This document shows, piece after piece, positions 24,157 through 31,312 of a stretch of 64,000 nucleotides of DNA. A program made the translations under genes and the position numbers. The notes under the pieces were generated by a model. The model did not search any database and was not told the origin of the DNA. It saw only the letters and a program-made list of their open reading frames with translations. The number at the start of each line of letters is the position of its first letter. The first letter of the stretch is position 1. Origin of the DNA: Thermodesulfobium sp. 4217-1 (GTDB taxonomy: Bacteria; Thermodesulfobiota; Thermodesulfobiia; Thermodesulfobiales; Thermodesulfobiaceae); assembly GCF_039822205.1 (NCBI RefSeq), contig NZ_JBAGBW010000005.1:1-64000 (forward strand). Reading direction: 5' to 3'.

Positions 24157-25119
24157 ATGAGCAAAGTAGGAGCTGTCTTAGGAATTTTAAATGATAACTT
24201 TGAAAAGAGAAAAACCGTATTTAGCGTTTCTAAAGAAAGTCTAACCTCATGGGCAAAAGATTTAAACATAAAGAAGGGCACAGAAACAATAATCTACACA
24301 GGTCACATGTATCAACTGATGCCTATCACAAAGTCTGCAACTTCTATATATGAAAACTTTGAAGAATCATCCCTGATGAACTTTGCACCAGTAGGCAGAT
24401 TTATTAACAAATTTGTTGACCTCTCTTCAATGTCAAAATATGCAGCAAAGCCCGAGAAGAAAGAAGAAGAAAGATTTAACAAGTGCCTACAAAATATTTA
24501 TCAACTTTTAAAGTATGCTGGAGTAGAAGCAGGATATCTATATGAAGATGAGCTCTATGTCGGGACCCTTCTATATGACAACGGCATAGATGAACCGCTG
24601 ATCAATCAAGCTAAAATACTAAATAAAATTCTTAAAAATAACTTCGTTAAAAATATTATTACAGTTGACCCGCATACCACACACATGCTAAGAAAAGTTT
24701 ATAAAAAAATTCTGCCAGAATTTGATTATAACGTAAAAAATTATATTGAAGTATTATTCGAGAAGAAAATTAAACCACAAAACAAGCTAAATATGACATT
24801 AGCTATCCACGATTCGTGTGTATTGGCCAGATATGAAGAGGTTATCGAGGAGCCAAGAAATCTTTTAAAAAATGCAGGAGTAGACTGTGTAGAGCCAGAA
24901 CTTTCAAGAAAGCTCACCCACTGTTGCGGTGGCCCAATTGAGTCCCTCTTTCCAAAAAAGGCAAAAGAAATTGCGTCAAAAAGAGCAAACGATTTGCTAT
25001 CCTGTTCAAACGTAGTAACTACGATGTGTCCAATTTGCTTATTAAACCTAAAAGAAAGCACTCCTGCAAAGGATAATTTCCTGGATCTGTCTGAAATCTT
25101 AGTGAAGGCCTATCTATAG
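24157..25119 (+). CDS. HdrB-like CCG-domain protein with one degenerate CCG domain
   Basis: HdrB-type proteins hold catalytic iron-sulfur clusters between two cysteine-rich CCG domains. Here the second domain is intact: D-S-C near residue 219, T-H-C-C-G-G-P near 252, and T-M-C-P-I-C near 292. The first domain keeps the shape (Y-T-G-H-M-Y near 46, D-E-L-Y-V-G-T-L-L near 130, V-D-P-H-T-T near 170), but each cysteine expected there is replaced. Thus only one cluster of the non-cubane type should form. The start ATG 24157 is four bases after hdrC. At 320 residues it is near normal length. The substrate is unknown; a sulfur-carrier persulfide is an attractive guess. Confidence 0.82.
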   Translation: MSKVGAVLGILNDNFEKRKTVFSVSKESLTSWAKDLNIKKGTETIIYTGHMYQLMPITKSATSIYENFEESSLMNFAPVGRFINKFVDLSSMSKYAAKPEKKEEERFNKCLQNIYQLLKYAGVEAGYLYEDELYVGTLLYDNGIDEPLINQAKILNKILKNNFVKNIITVDPHTTHMLRKVYKKILPEFDYNVKNYIEVLFEKKIKPQNKLNMTLAIHDSCVLARYEEVIEEPRNLLKNAGVDCVEPELSRKLTHCCGGPIESLFPKKAKEIASKRANDLLSCSNVVTTMCPICLLNLKESTPAKDNFLDLSEILVKAYL

Positions 25120-25142
25120 AAATCATAAAATGGAGGGGAAAA

Positions 25143-25505
25143 ATGGCTAAAAAGGCGTTCATTACCCTTACGTCGGGTCCTGATAATCCTGAGAAAGTTA
25201 TAGGTGCTTTCATTATGTCAAACGCTGCTTTTGCAATGGACTATGAAGTTACTATGTGGCTCCAAAGCGGAGGAGTTTTTACAGCAGTCAAGGGTATGTT
25301 TGAAAGGATTATGTATAAAGATTATGATCCATTAGAAATTTATGTAAAAAATTTTATAGAACAAGGCGGTAAATTTTATTTATGTGTTTGTGCAAGTAAA
25401 GCCAGAAACATAACTGAAAAAGATCTTGTTAGTAATGCACAAATAGTTGGAGCAGGAAGAGCAATGTTAGACATATCAGAGTCAGACTTAGTAATGTTTT
25501 ATTGA
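25143..25505 (+). CDS. DsrE-family protein (divergent copy)
   Basis: A 120-residue DsrE/DsrF-like protein: an N-terminal strand then T-S-G-P-D-N-P-E-K, the helix M-S-N-A-A-F-A-M-D, and a C-terminal segment F-Y-L-C-V-C-A-S-K-A-R-N-I. DsrE proteins bind persulfide sulfur at a cysteine near residue 80 and swap it with TusA. This copy has C-V-C-A where its two neighbours have C-I-P-C-C, and is the most different of the three. It follows the hdrB-like gene by 23 bases, with GGAGGG upstream of ATG. Confidence 0.88.
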   Translation: MAKKAFITLTSGPDNPEKVIGAFIMSNAAFAMDYEVTMWLQSGGVFTAVKGMFERIMYKDYDPLEIYVKNFIEQGGKFYLCVCASKARNITEKDLVSNAQIVGAGRAMLDISESDLVMFY

Positions 25506-25537
25506 TTGTCAATCCAAAAATTTAATCGGAGGAAGAA

Positions 25538-25900
25538 ATGAGTGAAAAACTTGTAATTACCCTATCTTCTGGACCAGAAAATCCCGAAAAAGCTACACTC
25601 GCTTATGTAATGGCCAATGCAGCCCTTGCGATGGACGCTGAGGTATTAATGGTTCTCCAATCAAACGGTGTATACACTGTAACGAAGGGCACATACGAAC
25701 ACATAAAAGCTCCAGGACACGATCCGATAAAAAAGCACGTAGAAACCTTTCTTTCGAATGGCGGGAAATTCTATGTTTGCATCCCTTGTTGCCAAGAAAG
25801 AGATATCTCTCAAGATCAAATACTTGAAGGGTGCGAAATGGCAAAGTCCGGCAAGGCAGTAAAAGCTATATTGGAAGCAAAAACCACATTAAACTACTAA
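25538..25900 (+). CDS. DsrE-family protein, copy 2
   Basis: A 120-residue DsrE-like protein with the motif C-I-P-C-C-Q-E-R-D-I near residue 80, three cysteines in five residues that could hold persulfide. The opening S-S-G-P-E-N-P-E-K and the helix A-N-A-A-L-A-M-D are as in its neighbours. It is about three-quarters identical to copy 3 by eye, including a 57-base stretch with no change, which suggests recent duplication or gene conversion. Its ribosome site is GGAGG ahead of ATG 25538. Confidence 0.9.
   Translation: MSEKLVITLSSGPENPEKATLAYVMANAALAMDAEVLMVLQSNGVYTVTKGTYEHIKAPGHDPIKKHVETFLSNGGKFYVCIPCCQERDISQDQILEGCEMAKSGKAVKAILEAKTTLNY
25592..25648 (+). repeat. 57-bp stretch identical to 26014-26070 in the next dsrE copy
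   Basis: Bases 25592-25648 and 26014-26070 are identical, starting GCTACACTCGC and ending GGTATTA, at an offset of 422 bases. A second conserved block, K-A-P-G-H-D-P-I-K-K-H-V-E-T-F, follows with only a few silent changes. The pattern fits recent tandem duplication or ongoing gene conversion. Confidence 0.9.
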
Positions 25901-25959
25901 AATCTAAAATAATATTTTCATAACAAGATTCGAAATTAAATTAAGGAGAAAAATTCAAA

Positions 25960-26322
25960 ATGAGCGAAAAATTGATAGTTGTATCAACAACGGGACCAGA
26001 AGATCCTGAAAAGGCTACACTCGCTTATGTAATGGCCAATGCAGCCCTTGCGATGGACGCTGAGGTATTAGTTTGCCTTCAGGCAAGTGGAGTATACACT
26101 GTAACAAAGGGCACATACGAACACATAAAAGCTCCAGGACACGATCCAATAAAAAAGCACGTGGAGACCTTTCTTTCGAATGGCGGAAAGATATTCCTTT
26201 GTATACCTTGTTGCGAGGAGAGAAATATTACAAAAGAAATGATAGTTGATGGCTGCGAGCTCACAAAAGCAGGGAAAGCCATTAAAGAAATATTGGAAGC
26301 AAATTCAGTATTAAATTATTAA
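25960..26322 (+). CDS. DsrE-family protein, copy 3
   Basis: The third 120-residue DsrE-like protein, with C-I-P-C-C-E-E-R-N-I near residue 80. It differs from copy 2 mainly at residues 32-38, where M-V-L-Q-S-N-G becomes V-C-L-Q-A-S-G and gains a cysteine, and in the last 30 residues. It is the last gene of the operon and ends seven bases before a strong terminator. DsrE proteins usually act as multimers; the two close copies could form mixed assemblies with the divergent first copy, much as DsrE, DsrF and DsrH do. That is inference. Confidence 0.9.
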   Translation: MSEKLIVVSTTGPEDPEKATLAYVMANAALAMDAEVLVCLQASGVYTVTKGTYEHIKAPGHDPIKKHVETFLSNGGKIFLCIPCCEERNITKEMIVDGCELTKAGKAIKEILEANSVLNY

Positions 26323-26328
26323 CTTATA

Positions 26329-26371
26329 GAGCCCCGTATCTAAAAAATAATTTTAGATACGGGGCTCTTTT
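26329..26371 (+). terminator. strong rho-independent terminator of the Hdr/DsrE operon
   Basis: A perfect 17-bp stem (26329-26345 with 26351-26367) and a five-base loop AATAA, followed by TTTT. It ends the plus-strand operon and sits between convergent genes, so it may also stop transcription from the Fe-ADH gene on the minus strand, though the T-run on that side is weak. Confidence 0.95.
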
Positions 26372-26376
26372 AAATT

Positions 26377-27546
26377 CTACAAACACATCCTATATATCTT
26401 CTCGATATCTTCTTCAGTCAACGGTTTAAACCCGCTCAATACCCCGCCCCTACAAGCCTTGTGTGCCATAGTCTTGAAATTCTTGTCATCGATGCCAATT
26501 TCATGAAGGGTGCTTTTAAGATTTATTTTATTGAACAAGAAATCACTTAATGAAGATATTGCTTTTCTTGCAATCTCCATATCGGGCAGTTTAGGATCGA
26601 TGCCAAAGACATTAATCCCAAATTTTTTAAACTGTAAGACATTTGATTCATCCAAAATATATTCCATCCAACGAGGCGTAAGTATAGCAAGACCTAAGCC
26701 GTGAGTAATATCATAAAAGGCAGAAAGTTCATGCTCCATTGCATGACAGGGAGCATGAAATTCACCGCCTGTTTGCAAGAAGCCATTTAAAGCCCAGGTT
26801 GATGCCCACATTAGATTTGCCCTTGCCTGGTAGTTCGTCGGTTCTTGGATAGCAATTGGAGTATATTTTATAACAGTCTTTATAACATCTTCTGTAACGC
26901 GTTCTATCATGTCTATTTTTTCTGATTTGTTAAAGTAAAATATATCGAAAATATGAGACAGAATATCTGCGCTGCCGCAAGCAGTCTGATATGGGCTTAC
27001 AGAAAAAGTATTTGTAGGATCAAGAAAAGAAACCTTCGGCAAAAGGAGAGGGTGCATAAGGCCGTATTTCTCATTTGTTTGTAGATTACTGATAACTGCT
27101 CCCGAATCCATTTCCGATCCTGTTGCTGACAGGGTTAAGACTGTGCAAATAGGCAAAGTTTTTGCAACAGGAGCTTTGTGCGTCACAAGATCCCAACTGT
27201 CACCATCATAAAAGGTTGTCGCTGAAATTACCTTTGTACAATCTATTGTAGAACCTCCCCCGACAGCAAGCAGCACATCAATTTTTTCTTTTTTACAGAT
27301 ATCTGCGCCTTTGTTGACAGTTGTATGTCTGGGGTTGGGCTCTATGCCAGACAACTCAAAAACTGTAAGATTAGCTTTTTTCAGTTCATCAATAACCTTG
27401 TCATAAAGACCAATCTTTTTAATTGTGCCTCCTCCATAGGTAAGAAGCACCCTTGTCCCAAACTGCTTTACTTCCTCTCCAAGGTGAGAGAGCTGATTGT
27501 CCCCAAAATAAACTTTTGTTGTGTTTTGAAATACAAAATTGTACAC
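26377..27546 (-). CDS. iron-containing alcohol dehydrogenase (YqhD/BdhA type)
   Basis: A 389-residue group III alcohol dehydrogenase that reduces aldehydes with NAD(P)H. The nucleotide loop G-G-G-S-T-I-D near residue 96 is present. The iron ligands are all seen: D and H in G-S-A-D-I-L-S-H near 192-199, and two histidines in P-C-H-A-M-E-H-E-L and I-T-H-G-L-G-L-A near 264-278. Length and motifs match butanol dehydrogenase/YqhD. It starts at GTG 27546, after a clear AGGAGG. The cupin and flavoprotein genes upstream, on the same strand with 60-base gaps, probably share its promoter, suggesting aldehyde or quinone detoxification. Confidence 0.93.
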   Translation of the reverse strand: MYNFVFQNTTKVYFGDNQLSHLGEEVKQFGTRVLLTYGGGTIKKIGLYDKVIDELKKANLTVFELSGIEPNPRHTTVNKGADICKKEKIDVLLAVGGGSTIDCTKVISATTFYDGDSWDLVTHKAPVAKTLPICTVLTLSATGSEMDSGAVISNLQTNEKYGLMHPLLLPKVSFLDPTNTFSVSPYQTACGSADILSHIFDIFYFNKSEKIDMIERVTEDVIKTVIKYTPIAIQEPTNYQARANLMWASTWALNGFLQTGGEFHAPCHAMEHELSAFYDITHGLGLAILTPRWMEYILDESNVLQFKKFGINVFGIDPKLPDMEIARKAISSLSDFLFNKINLKSTLHEIGIDDKNFKTMAHKACRGGVLSGFKPLTEEDIEKIYRMCL

Positions 27547-27610
27547 AGCTAAAACCTCCTATTGTTTAGAGTTAATTTATATTATCTTTAATGCCAAGAA
27601 CAAATATGCC

Positions 27611-28015
27611 CTAAATCAATTTGTTATAAAATTCATCATCGACTGGTTCAAGCCATTCAATAGATGAACCGTCAGCAGGAATTTCCATAGCCAAATGAGA
27701 AAACAAGCTGTTTTTGGCTGCACCATGCCAGTGTTTTACTTCAGGTAAAATTTCTACTACATCGCCCTGATTCAATTGATGAGGCTCTTCTCCCCAAATC
27801 TGATACCATCCACGCCCTTGTGTACAAAGGAGTATTTGTCCACTTTTGTGATGAATGTGCCAATTGTTTCTTGAACCTGGTTCAAAAGTTACATTTGTAA
27901 TTGGACCTCCTTTGTCTGTAAGCTTCTGTAGATAAACTCTACCAATAAAATATTTTGAAAGATTCTCGGGCAGTAGATTGCCTTTGCTAAAAATCTGATT
28001 TTCATTATTGCTCAT
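27611..28015 (-). CDS. cupin-domain protein
   Basis: A 134-residue single cupin. The first motif, G-S-R-N-N-W-H-I-H-H near residue 46, and the second, P-E-V-K-H-W-H-G-A near 91, supply the histidines that bind a metal. Small cupins of this shape are often found with carboxymuconolactone-decarboxylase-like proteins, flavodoxins and aldo-keto reductases in MerR-controlled clusters. Its reaction is unknown. The RBS TTAAGGAGGT is well placed. Confidence 0.9.
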   Translation of the reverse strand: MSNNENQIFSKGNLLPENLSKYFIGRVYLQKLTDKGGPITNVTFEPGSRNNWHIHHKSGQILLCTQGRGWYQIWGEEPHQLNQGDVVEILPEVKHWHGAAKNSLFSHLAMEIPADGSSIEWLEPVDDEFYNKLI

Positions 28016-28071
28016 TTTTAACCTCCTTAATATTTGATAAACATATTTATTAGTAACTGAACATTAAACCC

Positions 28072-28704
28072 TTATCTAATAAAGTTTGTTGCAACAAACT
28101 CTTCTTGCTCAGGCAATTCAATGCCTGCTTTTATTCCTGCCTCTTTACACCTTAAGAACCATGCCATATTTCTTGCCAATGTGCGCATTGTTTGTAATCC
28201 TTCCAGGTCCTTGGCTACATCATCAGGATTCGCACCATGCACCATATTCCAGTATTGTGAAGTAATAATAGGCATTTGCATAATTCCAAAATATTTATTC
28301 AATTGATCAAAGGTAGCTGTAGTGCCCGCACGCCTTGCTGATACTATGGCAGCTGCGGGTTTTAAGTAAAAAGATTTTAATCCAGCACACAAATCAGTAT
28401 AAAATACTCTATCTAAAAAAGATGTTATTGCACCGCTTGCCGATGCAAAATGAACTGGAGACCCAAAAATAAAACCATCAAATTCTTTAGAAATATTTAG
28501 AAACTCATTAACCCAATCGTCAAAAATACATTTTTTATTCTCCACACACGTCTTACATGCTATACAACCAGATATTGGCTTATTGCCTATCCAAAAAAAG
28601 TCGCTCTCTAAAGCTTCTTTTTCTAAGACATTTGATATTTCTCTAAGGGCTGTATAGGTACAGCCATACTCATGAGGACTGCCATTTACCAGTAACACTT
28701 TCAT
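28072..28704 (-). CDS. iron-sulfur flavoprotein (flavodoxin-like fold, Isf type)
   Basis: The N-terminus V-L-L-V-N-G-S-P-H is a flavodoxin-type FMN loop. Residues 50-63 hold C-I-A-C-K-T-C-V-E-N-K-K-C, a compact C-x2-C-x2-C-x5-C motif that binds a [4Fe-4S] cluster in Isf proteins. The region G-S-P-V-H-F-A-S-A-S-G near 85 completes the FMN site. These proteins move electrons in anaerobes, often in oxidative-stress defence or quinone reduction. I start at ATG 28704, six bases after AGAGGTG; a GTG at 28713 is part of that site. It is the first gene behind a MerR-type promoter. Confidence 0.9.
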   Translation of the reverse strand: MKVLLVNGSPHEYGCTYTALREISNVLEKEALESDFFWIGNKPISGCIACKTCVENKKCIFDDWVNEFLNISKEFDGFIFGSPVHFASASGAITSFLDRVFYTDLCAGLKSFYLKPAAAIVSARRAGTTATFDQLNKYFGIMQMPIITSQYWNMVHGANPDDVAKDLEGLQTMRTLARNMAWFLRCKEAGIKAGIELPEQEEFVATNFIR

Positions 28705-28761
28705 AATATTCACCTCTTTAAATTTTTATTGCCAAAATTGTAAACATTGCTCTATAAAATT

Positions 28762-28792
28762 AATATATCACCTGGAGTCTACTCAAAGTAAA
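28762..28792 (-). promoter_or_regulatory. MerR-family operator/promoter with 19-bp spacer
   Basis: Read on the minus strand, TTTACT (-35) and TATATT (-10) are 19 bases apart, two more than usual. The spacer holds a GAGT-N2-ACTC inverted repeat (GAGTAGACTC) in the centre. Long spacers with such a dyad are the mark of promoters activated by MerR-family regulators, which twist the DNA to realign the two boxes. It drives the flavoprotein, cupin and perhaps Fe-ADH genes. No merR gene lies in the window. Confidence 0.65.
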
Positions 28793-29073
28793 TGGGTTAA
28801 AATGTCTTGGAAAAATAAAATTAATAAATATGAATTTAGATCGGGCTCATTTAATAGCACTATACACTACGAAGATGAAAAACTAATGATATATTGACAT
28901 TATAATTATTGTATATCCAAAGGTTAATAGACAATCAAATTAAGTACTTAAATTAAACTTTTTAGTCCACATAAAATATAATGATTTTTTAAAAAATCTT
29001 TAATTCTAATTTAACTTTTAGGATGTATCATTTCTACTAAAGTGTATTTAATCCCCTACCAAGGCGTTTAAAT
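28793..29073. other. intergenic gap, no gene seen
   Basis: AT-rich region between divergent genes. It contains a TTGACA at about 28896 without a well-spaced -10 box, and a perfect 12-bp palindrome TTAAGTACTTAA near 28938. I see no credible coding frame, RNA gene or terminator. Confidence 0.55.
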
Positions 29074-29844
29074 GTGAGTAAAAATATAACAAATTTGCTT
29101 ATTAATGAAGACAATCTTTTAAAAGTTCCAAAAATAACAATTTATTTTTGGATAGCAAAACTTCTCTCTACTGCTATGGGAGAAGCTACTTCAGATTATT
29201 TGGTTTTTCATACAAACCCATATTTAGCTGTAATAACATGCGGCCTAATCTTTGCAGCTTCAATATGGCTACAAATGAAAAGTAATAGATATTTTGCACA
29301 TTATTACTGGTTTGCAGTAATAATGGTTAGTATATTTGGAACGCAGATAGCTGATGTAATACATGTAGTTTTGGGAGTTCCATACAGCTTTTCCACTCTA
29401 TTTTTTCTCATATCTCTAATTCTAACTTTAGCAGCCTGGAAATCCAAAGAGAAGACTCTTTCTATACATAGCATATATACTCCACAACGCGAGGCATTTT
29501 ACTGGACGACCATAGTCATAACATTTGCTCTTGGAACAGCAGCCGGAGATATGACTGCTTTCACGCTCAATCTTGGGTATTTTGAATCAGGCTTGCTTTT
29601 TGCAGTAATATTTTCTATTCCGATAATCGCATATTTTATGTTTGATCTGAACGAAATAGCTGCATTCTGGATTGCATATATAATGACTAGACCCCTTGGA
29701 GCTTCTTTTGCTGACTGGGCAGACAAGCCGACAAAATTTGGCGGCCTTGGTTTTGGCTCTTTTACAGTTAGTTTGGTGCTAACCGCAGCCATTCTTATGG
29801 TAATGATATTTTTAATTGTCTATAAGATTGACGATCCTGGTTAA
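29074..29844 (+). CDS. COG4705-type integral membrane protein with two-fold internal repeat
   Basis: A 256-residue membrane protein with about eight hydrophobic spans. The two halves are related: the first has A-M-G-E-A-T-S-D-Y-L and later G-T-Q-I-A-D-V, the second G-T-A-A-G-D-M-T-A and later R-P-L-G-A-S-F-A-D-W. Acidic residues in both membrane motifs suggest ion or small-solute binding. This matches the uncharacterised COG4705 family (membrane-anchored protein of unknown function). The start is GTG 29074; no strong ribosome site is seen, so the start is tentative. It stands alone, divergent from the flavoprotein cluster. Confidence 0.75.
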   Translation: MSKNITNLLINEDNLLKVPKITIYFWIAKLLSTAMGEATSDYLVFHTNPYLAVITCGLIFAASIWLQMKSNRYFAHYYWFAVIMVSIFGTQIADVIHVVLGVPYSFSTLFFLISLILTLAAWKSKEKTLSIHSIYTPQREAFYWTTIVITFALGTAAGDMTAFTLNLGYFESGLLFAVIFSIPIIAYFMFDLNEIAAFWIAYIMTRPLGASFADWADKPTKFGGLGFGSFTVSLVLTAAILMVMIFLIVYKIDDPG

Positions 29845-29869
29845 ATTTTTTATTTATTTTAAATATCAT

Positions 29870-30967
29870 TTATTCATGGATAAACTTTAACAGCTTGTCT
29901 TTAAACGCAAACAATATAATCAAGAGAAAAAATTTCATAACAAGTCTAAATCTTGTACCAAAAATAAGATTTCTGTATGTCTTTCTTTTGCTTAAATTAG
30001 AAACAATATTTTGAGCTGACAAATTGTAGTTAATCTCAGCAAAAAGTTTATTTTTCTCTGACATCAAAATTGCATCAGCTGCCATCTGGCCAGTCTTAAT
30101 AGCGTAGTATATCCCCTCACCTGTAATAGGGTCTACGAATCCTCCAGCATCACCAACCAACAATATATTGTCGCACCCCAATCTATCTGGAATCCAGCCT
30201 GTAGGAATTAAATGGGCACCAGAGTTGGCTGGCCCCTCAACCTTAATTAAATTTAAGAAATTTTTAAACTGTTTTTTTATCAAGCCTCTATTTTTGCTTA
30301 TTAGCGCGCCAATACCGACTAAAGTTCTTTCTTTATTAGGAAAAATCCATCCATAGCCGAATTTTGTAAATCCAAAGTAGATAGATGCCCGATCGGTTGT
30401 CAATTTATAGTCATAAAATTCCATAGCAAGGGTTAAGTTTTCTTTGTATCCACCATCATCTAAAATGCCATTCTTTATCAAGCAGCCCCTAACAACACTG
30501 TTTACCCCTTCGGCATCAACAATATATTTTCCCTTAAATATATTGTTGTTTGTAAAGACCGACATATTTTTAATGTCTATATCAATTACTTTTGTTTTGT
30601 TAAAAAAATAGGCTCGAAAACCCAAAGCCCTTTGTAAAATAGCAAAATCAAATTTTTTCCTGTTAACATAGATAAATAGTTTTTTTGAAAGTGCTGATAA
30701 AACCTTTAATTTTCCATAAAAAATTTCAAATTTACTTGAAGAAAATTCTATCAAGTCAGGCTCGAAAAAATCACTTCCAAATATAGACTCAATCAGCTTA
30801 TAAGACTTTTCAGTTAATAGTCCCCCGCAAAGTTTATCCCTAGGGAAATCCTCTTTATCAATTAATGCTACCTTCAAGCCATTTTTTGCTAACAAAGCGG
30901 CAGCCGTAGCCCCAGCGGGCCCTGAACCACATATAACCACATCAAATTCTAAAATTTTTTTATTCAT
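29870..30967 (-). CDS. geranylgeranyl reductase-like FAD-dependent oxidoreductase
   Basis: A 365-residue flavoprotein of the group 2 monooxygenase/GGR fold. The FAD loop is V-I-C-G-S-G-P-A-G-A-T-A-A near residues 11-23, followed by D-K-E-D-F-P-R-D-K-L-C-G-G, the GGR family signature. The second FAD motif is V-G-D-A-G-G-F-V-D-P-I-T-G-E-G-I near 270. Family members reduce double bonds in isoprenoid chains of lipids or quinones; the substrate here cannot be told. The C-terminal 25 residues are hydrophobic, which suggests membrane attachment. It is transcribed alone toward the COG4705 gene. Confidence 0.88.
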   Translation of the reverse strand: MNKKILEFDVVICGSGPAGATAAALLAKNGLKVALIDKEDFPRDKLCGGLLTEKSYKLIESIFGSDFFEPDLIEFSSSKFEIFYGKLKVLSALSKKLFIYVNRKKFDFAILQRALGFRAYFFNKTKVIDIDIKNMSVFTNNNIFKGKYIVDAEGVNSVVRGCLIKNGILDDGGYKENLTLAMEFYDYKLTTDRASIYFGFTKFGYGWIFPNKERTLVGIGALISKNRGLIKKQFKNFLNLIKVEGPANSGAHLIPTGWIPDRLGCDNILLVGDAGGFVDPITGEGIYYAIKTGQMAADAILMSEKNKLFAEINYNLSAQNIVSNLSKRKTYRNLIFGTRFRLVMKFFLLIILFAFKDKLLKFIHE

Positions 30968-31042
30968 ATGAATTATGATTATAAGATAAAAGCTAAGAGA
31001 GTCAAAATCTTTTTTGGAAATACATTAAATTTTTATTTTATT

Positions 31043-31103
31043 ATAAGTTTTACTTATCAAAATGTATAATTGTTAATAAGAAGAAAATTTTAAAAAGTAT
31101 AAT
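31043..31103 (+). promoter_or_regulatory. candidate promoter/operator region of the rubredoxin-rubrerythrin operon
   Basis: A palindrome ATAAGT-TTT-ACTTAT lies at 31043-31057, and a TATAAT at 31098-31103 is a likely -10 box, 35 bases before the rubredoxin start. No good -35 box is at the right distance, so an activator or poor -35 use is possible. The palindrome does not match the classic PerR box well enough to name the regulator. Confidence 0.35.
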
Positions 31104-31138
31104 ATAATAATAGAAATTACTTATAGGAGGTATTAATT

Positions 31139-31300
31139 ATGGATAAATACGTTTGTACAGTTTGCGGCTATGTATATGACCCAGCAGTTGGCGATCCAGA
31201 TGGAGGAATAGAGCCAAATACGCCATTTGAGAAAATACCTGATGATTGGCAGTGTCCAGTCTGTGGAGCTTCAAAATCTGATTTCAAAAAACAAGATTAG
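31139..31300 (+). CDS. rubredoxin
   Basis: A 53-residue rubredoxin. The iron is held by four cysteines in the two knuckles C-T-V-C-G-Y and C-P-V-C-G-A, with the conserved Y-D-P and P-D-D-W between. It carries electrons to rubrerythrin in peroxide and oxygen defence. The start ATG 31139 follows a strong AGGAGG, and rubrerythrin follows after 12 bases on the same message. No other start fits, and the length is exactly that of typical rubredoxins. Confidence 0.98.
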   Translation: MDKYVCTVCGYVYDPAVGDPDGGIEPNTPFEKIPDDWQCPVCGASKSDFKKQD

Positions 31301-31312
31301 GAGGGAAACTGT

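Noticed and set aside
25592-26070. The repeat between the two dsrE copies as part of a mobile element
   Set aside because: There are no terminal inverted repeats, no transposase and no target duplication; the repeat is coding and part of two paralogues.
28890-28960. A promoter for the COG4705 gene at the TTGACA near 28896
   Set aside because: No -10 box lies at 15-19 bases, and the site is about 170 bases from the gene; evidence is too weak.
31030-31103. A PerR box ahead of rubredoxin
   Set aside because: The palindrome ATAAGT-TTT-ACTTAT does not match the 7-1-7 PerR consensus well, so I list only a generic candidate operator.
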